The notes below the pieces were generated by a model. That model was given only the letters and a program-made list of their open reading frames with translations, did not search any database and was not told the DNA's origin. The position numbers and the translations under genes are program-made. Source: an uncultured Bradyrhizobium sp. (GTDB lineage Bacteria; Pseudomonadota; Alphaproteobacteria; Rhizobiales; Xanthobacteraceae). From it: 46,613 bases of DNA. Positions 38,503 to 46,613 of this stretch are shown here, one piece after another; position 1 is the first letter of the stretch, and every line of letters starts with the position of its first letter. The stretch covers positions 1-46,613 of the forward strand of contig NZ_CAKZHY010000145.1 in NCBI RefSeq assembly GCF_936928535.1. Reading direction: 5' to 3'.

Positions 38503-40907
38503 AATTCACCCTCTCCTGGCTGAAGGATCATCTAGATACTGACGAGCCGCTGGAAAAGCTCGCCGACAAGCTCACCATGATCGGGCTCGAGGTCGAGAAC
38601 ATCGAGGACAAGGCGAAGGCGCTGAAGCCCTTCACCATTGCGAAGGTGATCTCGGCCGAGCAGCATCCCAACGCCGATCGCCTGCGCGTCTGCATGGTCG
38701 ACACCGGCGACGGTGGTGCGCCCGTGCAGGTGGTGTGCGGCGCGCCGAATGCGCGCGCCGGGCTCGTCAGCGTGTTCTCACCGCCCGGCACCTACATTCC
38801 CGGCAAGGACATCACGCTCGGCGTCGGCACCATCCGCGGGGTCGAGAGCCGCGGCATGCTGTGCTCGGCGGCCGAGCTGCAGATCTCCAACGACCATGAC
38901 GGCATCATGGAATTGCCGGCGGATGCGCCGATCGGCGCCGGTTACGCCGAATGGGCCGCGCTCGGCGATCCCGTGATCGAGATCAATCTGACGCCGAACC
39001 GGCAGGACTGCACCGGCGTGCATGGCATCGCGCGCGACCTCGCCGCCGCCGATATGGGCAAGTTCAAGGATCCCGGCATCAAGCCGATCAAGGGTGAATT
39101 CCCGTGTCCCGCGAAGGTCACGGTCGAGGACGCCAATCTGTGCCCGGGTTTTGCGCTCCGCCTCGTGCGCGGCGTCAAGAACGGTCCGTCGCCGGAATGG
39201 CTGCAGAAACGGCTGACCGCGATCGGGCTGCGCCCGATCAACGCGCTGGTGGATATCACCAACTTCATGACCTACGACCGCGCGCGCCCGCTGCACGTGT
39301 TCGACGCCAAGAAAGTGAAGGGCAATCTCGTCGTGCGCCACGCCCGCGACGGCGAGACGCTGCTCGCGCTCGACGGCCGCACCTACAATCTCGATCCCTC
39401 GATCTGCGTGATCGCGGATGAGCACGGCGTCGAATCGCTCGCCGGCATCATGGGCGGCGAAGCCTCGGGCTGCGATGAGAACACCACTGACGTCCTGATC
39501 GAGTCCGCGCTGTGGAACGAGATCAACATCGCCCATACCGGCCGCAAGCTCGGCATCACCTCGGACGCGCGCTATCGCTTCGAGCGTGGCGTCGATCCGG
39601 CCTTCATGGTGCCGGGGCTCGAGCTCGCCACCAGGTTGGTGATGGAACTGTGCGGCGGCACGCCGTCGGAAAACGTCGTGGTCGGCAAGAGCTTCGGCGA
39701 TGACCGCATCATCGATTTCCCCGTCACCGAGGTGAAGCGGCTCTCCGGGATCGAGGTGCCGATGCCGGAGATGAAGCGCATCCTCACGCATCTCGGCTTC
39801 ATGATGGCAGGGCCGGGCCCGGTCGTGAAAGTTGCGGTGCCGTCGTGGCGCACCGACGTGCACGGCAAGGCCGACATCGTCGAGGAAGTCGTTCGCATCT
39901 ATGGCGTCGACAAGGTGCCGATGACACCGTTCGAGCGCGGCGAGGACGCGCGCAAACCGGTGCTGACGCCGCTTCAGCTTCGCACCCGCCGTGCCCGGCG
40001 CGCGCTGGCGAGCCGCGGCATGACCGAGGCCGTGACGTGGTCCTTCATCACCAACACGGCCGCGAAACTATTCGGCGGCGGCCAGCGCGAGCTGGAAGTG
40101 GCGAACCCGATCGCCGCTGACCTCTCCGACATGCGGCCGAGCCTGTTGCCGGGACTGGTCGCAGCCGCGCAGGCCAATACCGATCGCGGCTATGGCGACG
40201 TCGCGTTGTTCGAGGTCGGCCAGGTCTTCAGGGGCGATCGCCCGCAGGATCAGTTCATGGTGGCGAGCGGTGTGCGCCGTGGCCTTGCCTCGTCGGAAGG
40301 ACTGGGCCGGCACTGGTCGGGCTCTGATCAGGCTGATGTGTTCGACGCCAAGGCCGATGCGCTCGCCGTGCTGGCTGCGGCCGGCGCGCCGATGCAGGCG
40401 CTTCAAATCGTCGCCGGTGGTCCCGCCTGGCTGCATCCCGGTCGCTCCGGCACGATCCAGATCGGGCCGCAGAACGTGCTCGGCTATTTCGGCGAGATGC
40501 ATCCGCGTGCGCTTGAAACCCTCGGCGCCGACGGTCCGGTCATCGTGTTCGAGGTGATCCTCGACCGTATTCCGGAAGCCAAGAAGAAGCCGACCCGCGC
40601 CAAGCCGCTGATCGAGCTTTCGGCCTTCCAACCTGTGTCGCGCGACTTCGCCTTCATCGTCGACCGCAGCGTGAAGGCCGGCGAGATCGTCCGGGCGGCG
40701 CAAGGTGTCGACAAGAAGCTGATTACCGGCCTCATTGTGTTCGATGTTTATGAGGGCAAGGGCATCGACGACGGCAAGAAGTCGGTCGGCATCGCCGTGA
40801 CGATCCAGCCGCGCGAGAAGACGCTGACCGATCAGGAGATCGAGGCAGTCGCCGCCAAGATCGTGGCCGAGGTCACGAAGAAGACCGGCGGCACGTTGCG
40901 GGCGTGA
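38499..40907 (+). CDS. pheT: Phenylalanine-tRNA ligase beta subunit
   Basis: An 802-residue subunit. N-terminal MKFTLSWLKDHLDTD-type start (GTG), a tRNA-binding OB domain at about 39-150 (FTIAKVISAEQHPNADRLRVC), B3/B4 and B5 domains, the catalytic-like core with LVDITNFMTYDRARPLHVFDA, and the C-terminal anticodon-binding FDX-ACB domain with SAFQPVSRDFAFIVDRSV. Editing function is carried by the B3/B4 part. GGAGGG precedes the start within pheS. A family C repeat follows. Confidence 0.95.
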   Translation: MKFTLSWLKDHLDTDEPLEKLADKLTMIGLEVENIEDKAKALKPFTIAKVISAEQHPNADRLRVCMVDTGDGGAPVQVVCGAPNARAGLVSVFSPPGTYIPGKDITLGVGTIRGVESRGMLCSAAELQISNDHDGIMELPADAPIGAGYAEWAALGDPVIEINLTPNRQDCTGVHGIARDLAAADMGKFKDPGIKPIKGEFPCPAKVTVEDANLCPGFALRLVRGVKNGPSPEWLQKRLTAIGLRPINALVDITNFMTYDRARPLHVFDAKKVKGNLVVRHARDGETLLALDGRTYNLDPSICVIADEHGVESLAGIMGGEASGCDENTTDVLIESALWNEINIAHTGRKLGITSDARYRFERGVDPAFMVPGLELATRLVMELCGGTPSENVVVGKSFGDDRIIDFPVTEVKRLSGIEVPMPEMKRILTHLGFMMAGPGPVVKVAVPSWRTDVHGKADIVEEVVRIYGVDKVPMTPFERGEDARKPVLTPLQLRTRRARRALASRGMTEAVTWSFITNTAAKLFGGGQRELEVANPIAADLSDMRPSLLPGLVAAAQANTDRGYGDVALFEVGQVFRGDRPQDQFMVASGVRRGLASSEGLGRHWSGSDQADVFDAKADALAVLAAAGAPMQALQIVAGGPAWLHPGRSGTIQIGPQNVLGYFGEMHPRALETLGADGPVIVFEVILDRIPEAKKKPTRAKPLIELSAFQPVSRDFAFIVDRSVKAGEIVRAAQGVDKKLITGLIVFDVYEGKGIDDGKKSVGIAVTIQPREKTLTDQEIEAVAAKIVAEVTKKTGGTLRA

Positions 40908-40927
40908 GGCGATAATTCTTTCAGCAG

Positions 40928-41090
40928 GTCGTCCTGGCGAAAGCCAGGACCCATTGCCCCGCTCAGCGCTATCGCGAACAGGTCACCACGGGTCTTCGCC
41001 AAACGACCCTACGGGGCAATGGGTCCTGGATCTGCGCTCCGCTCTCGACAACGCTGCGCGTTGCCGAGAGCTGCGCTTGTCCAGGACGAC
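40928..41090. repeat. Palindromic intergenic repeat, family C (GTCGTCC), copy 1
   Basis: Outer arms GTCGTCCTGG (40928-40937) and CCAGGACGAC (41081-41090) are perfect. A hairpin GTCCTGGC/GCCAGGAC and a 16-bp pair AGGACCCATTGCCCCG/CGGGGCAATGGGTCCT lie inside, with GTCTTCGCCAAAC in the loop region. Related to 43654-43780. Lies between converging pheT and amine oxidase genes. Confidence 0.85.
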
Positions 41091-41098
41091 GCGGAAAT

Positions 41099-42490
41099 TT
41101 AGCGCGGCCGCGGAGTGCGCCGCCGCTTCGTCGACTGCGTCGGCACCTCGGCCGGCTCGTCCCTGATCGCGCCGATCTTGCGCAGGGCGGCGTCTGCGGC
41201 GCGCTCGCCGCTGTCCCAGGCGCCGTCGACGGTACCCCACAGTGTCTCATGCGTGGCTTCGCCGGCGAGGAAGAGATTGCCGATCGGCTCGGTCAAGACC
41301 TTTCGCGAGAGCTGGCCGCCAGGCGACGACGCCGACATCGCGCCCATGACATAGGGCGAAGCGTTCCAGCGCGTCACCGCGGTTTTCTTCACGGCGGCAG
41401 CGGCCTCGCTGCCGAACAGCTTTGTGACCCACTCCTTCGCGAAGGCCGTCATCGCGCCCTCGCCCTGCTCCGAGAGATCGCGGCCGAACGAGCCGCCGAC
41501 ATCGATCGAGCACAGCGAGGATCCGCCGATGTTGGCATACATCAGTGCGGTCCGCGTCGAGTTGCTTTGTTCGATCAGGATGTCGTCACGCGACAGCCCG
41601 AGCGGATTTCCCGGTAACTGCACCACGATGTGATCGTAGCTGCCGAGCGTGAGCTTCGACACCGCATCCAGCGTGCGCTTGGGAATATCAGGCGCGAACT
41701 TGATCGCACCTGACATGAGCACATTGGTCGACACCGTGATGATGGCGGCACGCGCGGCGATCTTGCCGGCTTGCGTCTCCACGCTGACATCGCGATTGCT
41801 CCAGACGATCCGGCTGGCGGGCGTCGACAGCACAGTCGGCACCTGCTCGCCGAGCTTGGCGATCAGAGTGCCCAGACCCTGGCGACAGGCGATCGGGGCA
41901 TTGCGGTCCTGCGCGCGTGCCTTGTCGATCGCGGACAGCTCCTTCAAATCCTTGCCGGCAAAGCTCGCGCCGAGCAGGAACTCCGCCGCGCCCGCCCAGT
42001 CGCCGAGATCCTTCGGCAGCACCGATGCGCATGATGTGTCGAGCTTGCCGCGCGCGGCCTCGTCGATGGCCCTGTTGGCGCGCACCAGCGCCGCCAGAAA
42101 CTCCTCGGTCTCGCCCGCGCGCGCATTGCGGCGGCCGATGCGCATCTTCTGGCCCGACGGTGCCGGGGAGACATCGAGCCCGGCGCTGCGCGCGAGCCGG
42201 ATCATCGGGTTGGTGTCCGGATTGTGCATCCAGCGTGCGCCGCGATCGAACGGCACGTCGAAGGTGGAGACATCCGTGATGCACCGCCCACCGAGCTGCG
42301 AGGCCGCCTCCACCACCACGACCTTGCGATTGGCCGCCATGACGCGCCGCGCCGCAGCGATGCCGGCCGCGCCGGCGCCGATCACGACAATGTCAGCCTC
42401 ACGCGGCAAGGGCGCGGCCGCAGCGCGCAGGACCGGCGCGGACATAAAGGCCGCCGACGCCGATAGGAAGCTGCGGCGCGTGATTGTCAT
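41099..42490 (-). CDS. Tat-exported flavin monoamine oxidase family protein
   Basis: A 463-residue FAD enzyme. Residues 1-27 carry a Tat signal, TRRSFLSASAAFMSAPVLRAAAA, so it should be periplasmic. The FAD-binding fold is VIGAGAAGIAAARRVMAANRKVVVVEAASQLGGRC, and the C-terminal FAD block is LFLAGEATHETLWGTVDGAWDSGERAA. Intervening helices resemble amine oxidases. The start at 42490 puts the twin arginines near the N terminus; the longer frame to 42580 is not supported. Substrate unknown. Divergent from the YiiX-like gene. Confidence 0.85.
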   Translation of the reverse strand: MTITRRSFLSASAAFMSAPVLRAAAAPLPREADIVVIGAGAAGIAAARRVMAANRKVVVVEAASQLGGRCITDVSTFDVPFDRGARWMHNPDTNPMIRLARSAGLDVSPAPSGQKMRIGRRNARAGETEEFLAALVRANRAIDEAARGKLDTSCASVLPKDLGDWAGAAEFLLGASFAGKDLKELSAIDKARAQDRNAPIACRQGLGTLIAKLGEQVPTVLSTPASRIVWSNRDVSVETQAGKIAARAAIITVSTNVLMSGAIKFAPDIPKRTLDAVSKLTLGSYDHIVVQLPGNPLGLSRDDILIEQSNSTRTALMYANIGGSSLCSIDVGGSFGRDLSEQGEGAMTAFAKEWVTKLFGSEAAAAVKKTAVTRWNASPYVMGAMSASSPGGQLSRKVLTEPIGNLFLAGEATHETLWGTVDGAWDSGERAADAALRKIGAIRDEPAEVPTQSTKRRRTPRPR

Positions 42491-42679
42491 GTCATGGTTT
42501 CCGGAGACTTGCGGCGAACGGGAACAGCCCGCGAACCTTGCCGCATCTGATGTTGCGCAGCAACCATCATGGTGAATCAATCGTGCTTGAACTCACAGAG
42601 CCATGAACCGAATTGCAACAGGTTTCGACCATGATACAGATGGAAAAAAAGACGGCCAGAAAGGCCACCGGGGGAGTTC

Positions 42680-43648
42680 ATGGGGACGGTCCTAGATTCA
42701 GTCGGAAAGGTGATAGCCGCCTACCTCTCGAAAGAGGTGCCGGGCTATGAACCGTTCACACCCAGCGACCCCGAGCATCTGCGCGGCGTGATCCAGCCCG
42801 GCGACGTCATGCTGGTCGAGGGCAACAACCGCATCTCCGGCATCATCAAATATCTGACGCAATCGACCTGGTCGCACGCCGCGCTCTATGTCGGCCCGGT
42901 CGAGGGCGCGGTCGAGCCCGACGGCGAGCCGCACGTGCTGATCGAGGCCAATATCGGCGAGGGCGTCACCTCCGCGCCGCTGTCGAAATACTTCCCCTAT
43001 CATACCCGCCTCTGCCGTCCGGTCGGGCTGTCCTACGAGGATCGCAACACGGTCTGCCGCTATGCGATCAACCGCATCGGCTTCGGCTACGACACCAAGA
43101 ACATCCTGGACCTGATGCGCTTCCTGTTCCCGCTGCCGGTGCCGCAGCGCTGGCGGCGGCGCATGATCGCACTGGGTTCGGGCGATCCGACCAAGATCAT
43201 CTGCTCGGCGCTGATCGCGCAGGCCTTCGATGCCGTGCGCTATCCGATCCTGCCGAAGATCACCAAGGCCGGCAGCCGCGCCGCTCGCCGCGAGATCCTG
43301 CACATCCGCGATTCCTCGCTCTATATGCCGCGCGACTTCGACATCTCGCCCTATTTCGAAGTCGTCAAACCCACCATCGTGCACGGCTTCGACTACACAG
43401 CCTTGCACTGGGCCGACAAGCAAAAGCCGCTCGAGGAGGTAGCGGGCTCATTCGGTGTGTTTCCAGAAGCGCTCCGTGCGCCGCCGCTCGTTCCTGAAGC
43501 GATTGACGAAGAAACGCAGGTTGAGGCTGAGCAAGTAGACGCGGCAACAGTCGACCACGCCACCGACTCCGAGCATGTCCCGCTGCTGAAGAGGCTCGCG
43601 ATGTATCGCCCGCGGCGCCGGGGGCGGACGAGAGAGCGGGCGGCATAG
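42680..43648 (+). CDS. YiiX-like permuted papain-fold protein
   Basis: A 322-residue protein with a permuted NlpC/P60-type (YiiX/YebB) domain: the histidine is H66 in TWSHAALYVG, the acid is E89 in LIEANIGEGV, and the cysteine C175 is in TKIICSALIAQAF, the order expected for the permuted fold. Residues about 250-322 form an acidic then basic, probably disordered tail (PEAIDEETQVEAEQVD, PRRRGRTRERAA). GGGGAG lies 3-8 bases before the ATG. No signal peptide. Lipid or amide hydrolase activity is inferred; the substrate is unknown. Confidence 0.75.
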   Translation: MGTVLDSVGKVIAAYLSKEVPGYEPFTPSDPEHLRGVIQPGDVMLVEGNNRISGIIKYLTQSTWSHAALYVGPVEGAVEPDGEPHVLIEANIGEGVTSAPLSKYFPYHTRLCRPVGLSYEDRNTVCRYAINRIGFGYDTKNILDLMRFLFPLPVPQRWRRRMIALGSGDPTKIICSALIAQAFDAVRYPILPKITKAGSRAARREILHIRDSSLYMPRDFDISPYFEVVKPTIVHGFDYTALHWADKQKPLEEVAGSFGVFPEALRAPPLVPEAIDEETQVEAEQVDAATVDHATDSEHVPLLKRLAMYRPRRRGRTRERAA

Positions 43649-43653
43649 CAGCC

Positions 43654-43780
43654 GTCGTCCAGGCGAAAGCCGGAACCCATACCGCGTGACCTATCGAGCG
43701 CGGGCGGTAAAAGTACCGAACGACGAGTCTTCGCCAAACCACTCCCTGTGGTTATAGCTCCCGGCTTTCGCCGGAACGAC
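43654..43780. repeat. Palindromic intergenic repeat, family C (GTCGTCC), copy 2
   Basis: Starts GTCGTCC with GGCGAAAGCCGG and ends with CGGCTTTCGCCGG and GAACGAC. The inner GTCTTCGCCAAAC is shared with the copy at 40928. It lies between the YiiX-like gene and the csoR gene, which run toward each other. Confidence 0.75.
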
Positions 43781-43799
43781 GCTGAGGAGGGAGCCGGGC

Positions 43800-44075
43800 C
43801 TACCGCTCCGCCCGCCCGATCACTGCCATCAGCTCCGCGATCTTTTCCCGCTGGTCCGCCTTGTCGCCGGTGGCGATTGCGTGCTCGACGCAGTGCGCGA
43901 CGTGGTCCTTCAACACTTCTTCCTCGACCCGGCGCAGCGCGGCGCGCACCGCCGAGATCTGCGTGACGATGTCGATGCAGTAGCGGTCCTCGTCGACCAT
44001 TTTCTGGAGACCGCGAACCTGGCCCTCGATCCGGCCGAGACGTTTTCCGACGGATGCCTTGATGTCTTTGCGCAT
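43800..44075 (-). CDS. csoR: CsoR family copper-sensing repressor
   Basis: A 91-residue all-helical repressor. The copper ligands C33, H58 and C62 in RYCIDIVTQI and DHVAHCVEHA reproduce the C-x24-H-x3-C spacing of CsoR, which supports copper rather than nickel or formaldehyde sensing. RLGRIEGQVRGLQKMV at the start is diagnostic. It diverges from copA, and a 7-5-7 palindrome lies between them. It would release DNA on binding Cu(I) and derepress copA. Confidence 0.88.
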   Translation of the reverse strand: MRKDIKASVGKRLGRIEGQVRGLQKMVDEDRYCIDIVTQISAVRAALRRVEEEVLKDHVAHCVEHAIATGDKADQREKIAELMAVIGRAER

Positions 44076-44083
44076 GCGGCCTA

Positions 44084-44102
44084 TATACCCCTACCGGGTA
44101 TA
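44084..44102. promoter_or_regulatory. CsoR operator between csoR and copA
   Basis: TATACCC (44084-44090) and GGGTATA (44096-44102) are perfect arms around CTACC. It lies 8 bp from the csoR start and 23 bp from the copA start, so one repressor site can control both promoters. GC-cored palindromes are typical CsoR sites. Confidence 0.75.
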
Positions 44103-44125
44103 GGTTACAAGGCCGGAGTGCAGGA

Positions 44126-46573
44126 ATGAGCGACGCGGATCACAGCCATCATCATCACAAGGACACGCAGTCCGGCTGCGGCTGTTCCGCCAAAGCCGCG
44201 GCATCGGCGCCCAAACCTGCCACCTCGTCCTGCTGCGGCGGGCACGGCGATCATGCCGGCGACGCGCACGACCACGGCGCTGTCGCAAAGGTCCTCGATC
44301 CCGTCTGCGGCATGAGCGTCGATCCTGCGACGTCAAAACATCGCTTCGAGCATCACGGCGAGACCTTCCATTTCTGCTCGGCCGGCTGCCGCACCAAGTT
44401 TGTCGCCGATCCCGCCAAGTATCTTGCGAATGAGAAGGCGGGCGAGCCGAAGCTGCCTGAAGGCACCATCTACACCTGTCCGATGCATCCGGAGATTCGC
44501 CAGATCGGACCCGGTAGCTGCCCGATCTGCGGCATGGCGCTGGAGCCTGATGTGGTGAGCCTGGAGTCAGGTCCCAATCCTGAGCTCGCCGACATGACGC
44601 GGCGGTTCTGGATTGGCGGCGCGCTGGCACTGCCGCCTGTCGTGCTGGAGATGGGCGGCCATCTCGCGGGGCCGCACAACTGGATCGATCCGACGCTGTC
44701 GAACTGGATCCAGCTTGTCTTCGCGACGCCCGTGGTGTTGTGGGCCGGCTGGCCGTTCCTGGTGCGCGGCTGGCAGTCGCTGCTGACCCGCAACCTGAAC
44801 ATGTTCACGCTGATCGCGATGGGCACCGGCGTTGCCTATGTCTACAGCCTGATCGGCACCCTTGCGCCGCAGGTTTTCCCTGAAGCCTTCCGCGGCCATG
44901 GGGGCGCGGTCGCCGTCTATTTCGAAGCCGCTGCCGTCATCACCGTCCTGGTCCTGCTCGGCCAGGTTCTGGAGCTGCGCGCCCGCGATGCGACCTCAGG
45001 CGCGATCAAGGCGCTGTTGCAGCTTGCGCCAAAGACTGCGCGGCGCATCGATGCTGACGGCAGCGAGCACGAGGTCGAGATTGATACGCTCCACGCGGGC
45101 GACCGCCTGCGCGTTCGTCCCGGCGAGAAAGTGCCGGTCGACGGCGTCATCCTGGAAGGACGCTCGTCGCTCGATGAATCGCTCGTCACCGGCGAATCCA
45201 TGCCTGTGACCAAGGAGGCTGGCGCCAAGGTGATATCAGGCACGCTCAATCAATCGGGCAGCTTCATCATGCGCGCCGACAAGGTCGGGCGCGAGACGCT
45301 GCTGTCGCAGATCGTGCAGATGGTCGCGGACGCGCAGCGCTCGCGCGCGCCGATCCAGCGGTTGGCCGATCAGGTCGCGGGCTGGTTCGTGCCGACGGTG
45401 ATTCTCGTCGCCATCATTGCGTTTGCCGCGTGGGCCTGGTTTGGGCCGGAGCCACGGCTGGCCTTCGGCCTGGTTGCTGCCGTGAGCGTGCTAATCATCG
45501 CCTGCCCCTGTGCGCTGGGCCTGGCGACCCCGATGTCGATCATGGTCGGCGTCGGCCGCGGCGCGCAAGGAGGCGTGCTGATCAAGAACGCCGAGGCGCT
45601 GGAACGGATGGAGAAAATCGACACGCTGGTGGTCGATAAAACGGGAACGCTGACCGAGGGCAAGCCCAAGGTGGTTGCGATCGTGCCGACGTCAGGCTTT
45701 GCCGAGGATGACATCCTGCGGCTTGCGGCCAGTGTCGAGCGCGCCAGCGAGCATCCGTTGGCTGACGCGATCGTACGTGCGGCAAAGGAGCAGCAGATCG
45801 CTCTCGGTTCGGTCGAAGCGTTCGACTCGCCGACCGGCAAGGGCGCGACCGGCGAGGTCGACGGCAAGACCATCGTGCTCGGCAATGCAAAATATCTCTC
45901 GTCGATCGGTATCGACACCAAATCGCTTGATGGCGAGGCCGAACGCCTGCGCGGCGACGGCGCCACGGTCATCAACATGGCTGTCGATGGTGCGATCGCC
46001 GGCCTGTTCGCGATCGCCGATCCGGTCAAGGCCTCGACGCCGGAAGCGCTGAAGGCACTCGCGGCCGAAGGCATCAAGGTCATCATGCTGACCGGCGACA
46101 ACCGCACGACGGCGGAAGCCGTGGCGCGCCGGCTCGGCATCGCCGACGTCGAAGCCGAAGTGCTGCCGGACCAGAAGAGCGCAGTGGTGACGAAGCTGCA
46201 AAAGGCCGGGCGCAGCGTTGCGATGGCCGGCGACGGCGTCAACGACGCGCCGGCCCTTGCCGCAGCCGAGGTTGGCATCGCCATGGGCACCGGCACAGAT
46301 GTGGCGATGGAAAGTGCCGGCGTCACCCTGCTCAAAGGCGACCTCACAGGCATCGTCCGGGCGCGAAAACTGTCGCAGGCGACGATGAGCAATATCAGGC
46401 AGAACCTGTTCTTCGCCTTCATCTACAATGCCGCAGGTATCCCGATTGCGGCCGGCATCCTCTATCCGACCTTCGGCGTTCTGCTGTCGCCGATCATCGC
46501 AGCCGCCGCGATGGCGCTGTCCTCGGTGAGCGTGGTCGGCAACGCCCTGCGGCTGCGCGCGACGCGGCTGTGA
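44126..46573 (+). CDS. copA: Copper-translocating P-type ATPase
   Basis: An 815-residue P1B ATPase for metal efflux. The N terminus is rich in His and Cys (HSHHHHK, CGCS, SCCGGHGDH); a YHS domain (57-100, PVCGMSVDPATSKHRFEHHG) and a heavy-metal binding block (116-140, YTCPMHPEIRQIGPGSCPICGM) follow instead of the usual CXXC domains. The transport motif CPC is at 460-462, the phosphorylated D504 is in DKTGTLT, and SEHPLA and GDGVNDAP are present. Copper is supported by CPC and by csoR next door; silver may also be handled. Confidence 0.92.
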   Translation: MSDADHSHHHHKDTQSGCGCSAKAAASAPKPATSSCCGGHGDHAGDAHDHGAVAKVLDPVCGMSVDPATSKHRFEHHGETFHFCSAGCRTKFVADPAKYLANEKAGEPKLPEGTIYTCPMHPEIRQIGPGSCPICGMALEPDVVSLESGPNPELADMTRRFWIGGALALPPVVLEMGGHLAGPHNWIDPTLSNWIQLVFATPVVLWAGWPFLVRGWQSLLTRNLNMFTLIAMGTGVAYVYSLIGTLAPQVFPEAFRGHGGAVAVYFEAAAVITVLVLLGQVLELRARDATSGAIKALLQLAPKTARRIDADGSEHEVEIDTLHAGDRLRVRPGEKVPVDGVILEGRSSLDESLVTGESMPVTKEAGAKVISGTLNQSGSFIMRADKVGRETLLSQIVQMVADAQRSRAPIQRLADQVAGWFVPTVILVAIIAFAAWAWFGPEPRLAFGLVAAVSVLIIACPCALGLATPMSIMVGVGRGAQGGVLIKNAEALERMEKIDTLVVDKTGTLTEGKPKVVAIVPTSGFAEDDILRLAASVERASEHPLADAIVRAAKEQQIALGSVEAFDSPTGKGATGEVDGKTIVLGNAKYLSSIGIDTKSLDGEAERLRGDGATVINMAVDGAIAGLFAIADPVKASTPEALKALAAEGIKVIMLTGDNRTTAEAVARRLGIADVEAEVLPDQKSAVVTKLQKAGRSVAMAGDGVNDAPALAAAEVGIAMGTGTDVAMESAGVTLLKGDLTGIVRARKLSQATMSNIRQNLFFAFIYNAAGIPIAAGILYPTFGVLLSPIIAAAAMALSSVSVVGNALRLRATRL

Positions 46574-46584
46574 CGGTTTCCTCT

Positions 46585-46613
46585 CCCTCTCCCCGTTCTT
46601 ACGGGGAGAGGGT
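46585..46613 (+). terminator. Hairpin after copA, CTCTCCC repeat, cut by window edge
   Basis: CCCTCTCCCCG (46585-46595) pairs with CGGGGAGAGGG (46602-46612) around TTCTTA. The sequence resembles the repeat at 27193-27313. Only the first part is visible. Confidence 0.6.

Overview
The window is a high-GC, gene-dense stretch of alphaproteobacterial chromosome and most resembles Bradyrhizobium or a close relative in the Nitrobacteraceae. That assignment rests on protein style, on the conserved order lptC-lptA-lptB-rpoN-hpf-ptsN, on the Hsp20/DUF1150 pair, and on short palindromic repeats of the kind common between genes in this group. No phage, transposase, CRISPR array or rRNA is visible. Strand use changes often, so the region is a mosaic of short operons.

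Bases 1-4000 hold the end of a glycerol-3-phosphate (ugp) ABC importer operon (two permeases and the ATPase), then a heat-shock unit (Hsp20 and DUF1150). The heat-shock unit has an RpoH-like promoter and a hairpin that buries the ribosome binding site. Bases 4000-8300 hold a TetR regulator translationally coupled to a molybdenum hydroxylase: a fused 2Fe-2S/Mo subunit plus an FAD subunit that carries four cysteines placed as in 4Fe-4S-containing relatives. Bases 8278-12849 hold a three-gene minus-strand operon (acyl-CoA ligase, saccharopine-dehydrogenase-like protein, SDR) divergent from a second TetR gene, with two perfect palindromes and one weaker copy between them.

Bases 12900-19915 are a core block on the minus strand: LPS transport (lptC, lptA, lptB), sigma-54 (rpoN), ribosome hibernation factor (hpf), nitrogen PTS protein (ptsN) and a secreted TPR protein. 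Next come an RNase D-like exonuclease, a HAD-UbiA prenyltransferase, an MFS transporter, a NIPSNAP protein divergent from a GlxA-type AraC regulator, a ParE/RelE-type toxin-antitoxin pair beside tRNA-Leu(CAG), and an NDUFA9-like protein. A DprE2-like/DprE1-like pair followed by UppP sits at 27340-30311. With the UbiA protein it could form a decaprenyl-phosphoryl-arabinose-type sugar donor route, known mainly from mycobacteria.

Bases 30481-36834 carry a GST-queG pair, a thioesterase-like protein, a SnoaL-like protein, an alpha/beta hydrolase, and the translation genes infC (ATT start), rpmI and rplT. The last two are separated from infC by a reverse-oriented exported protein. Bases 36843-46613 carry a small cysteine-rich exported protein, pheS-pheT, a Tat-exported flavin amine oxidase, a YiiX-like permuted papain-fold protein, and a divergent csoR/copA copper-efflux pair around a palindromic operator.

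The best candidates for new biology are the split arabinose-donor gene set, the hsp20 RNA thermometer, the TetR-controlled molybdenum hydroxylase and the TetR-controlled acyl-CoA ligase operon. All functions are read from sequence features and family knowledge; no database search was run.
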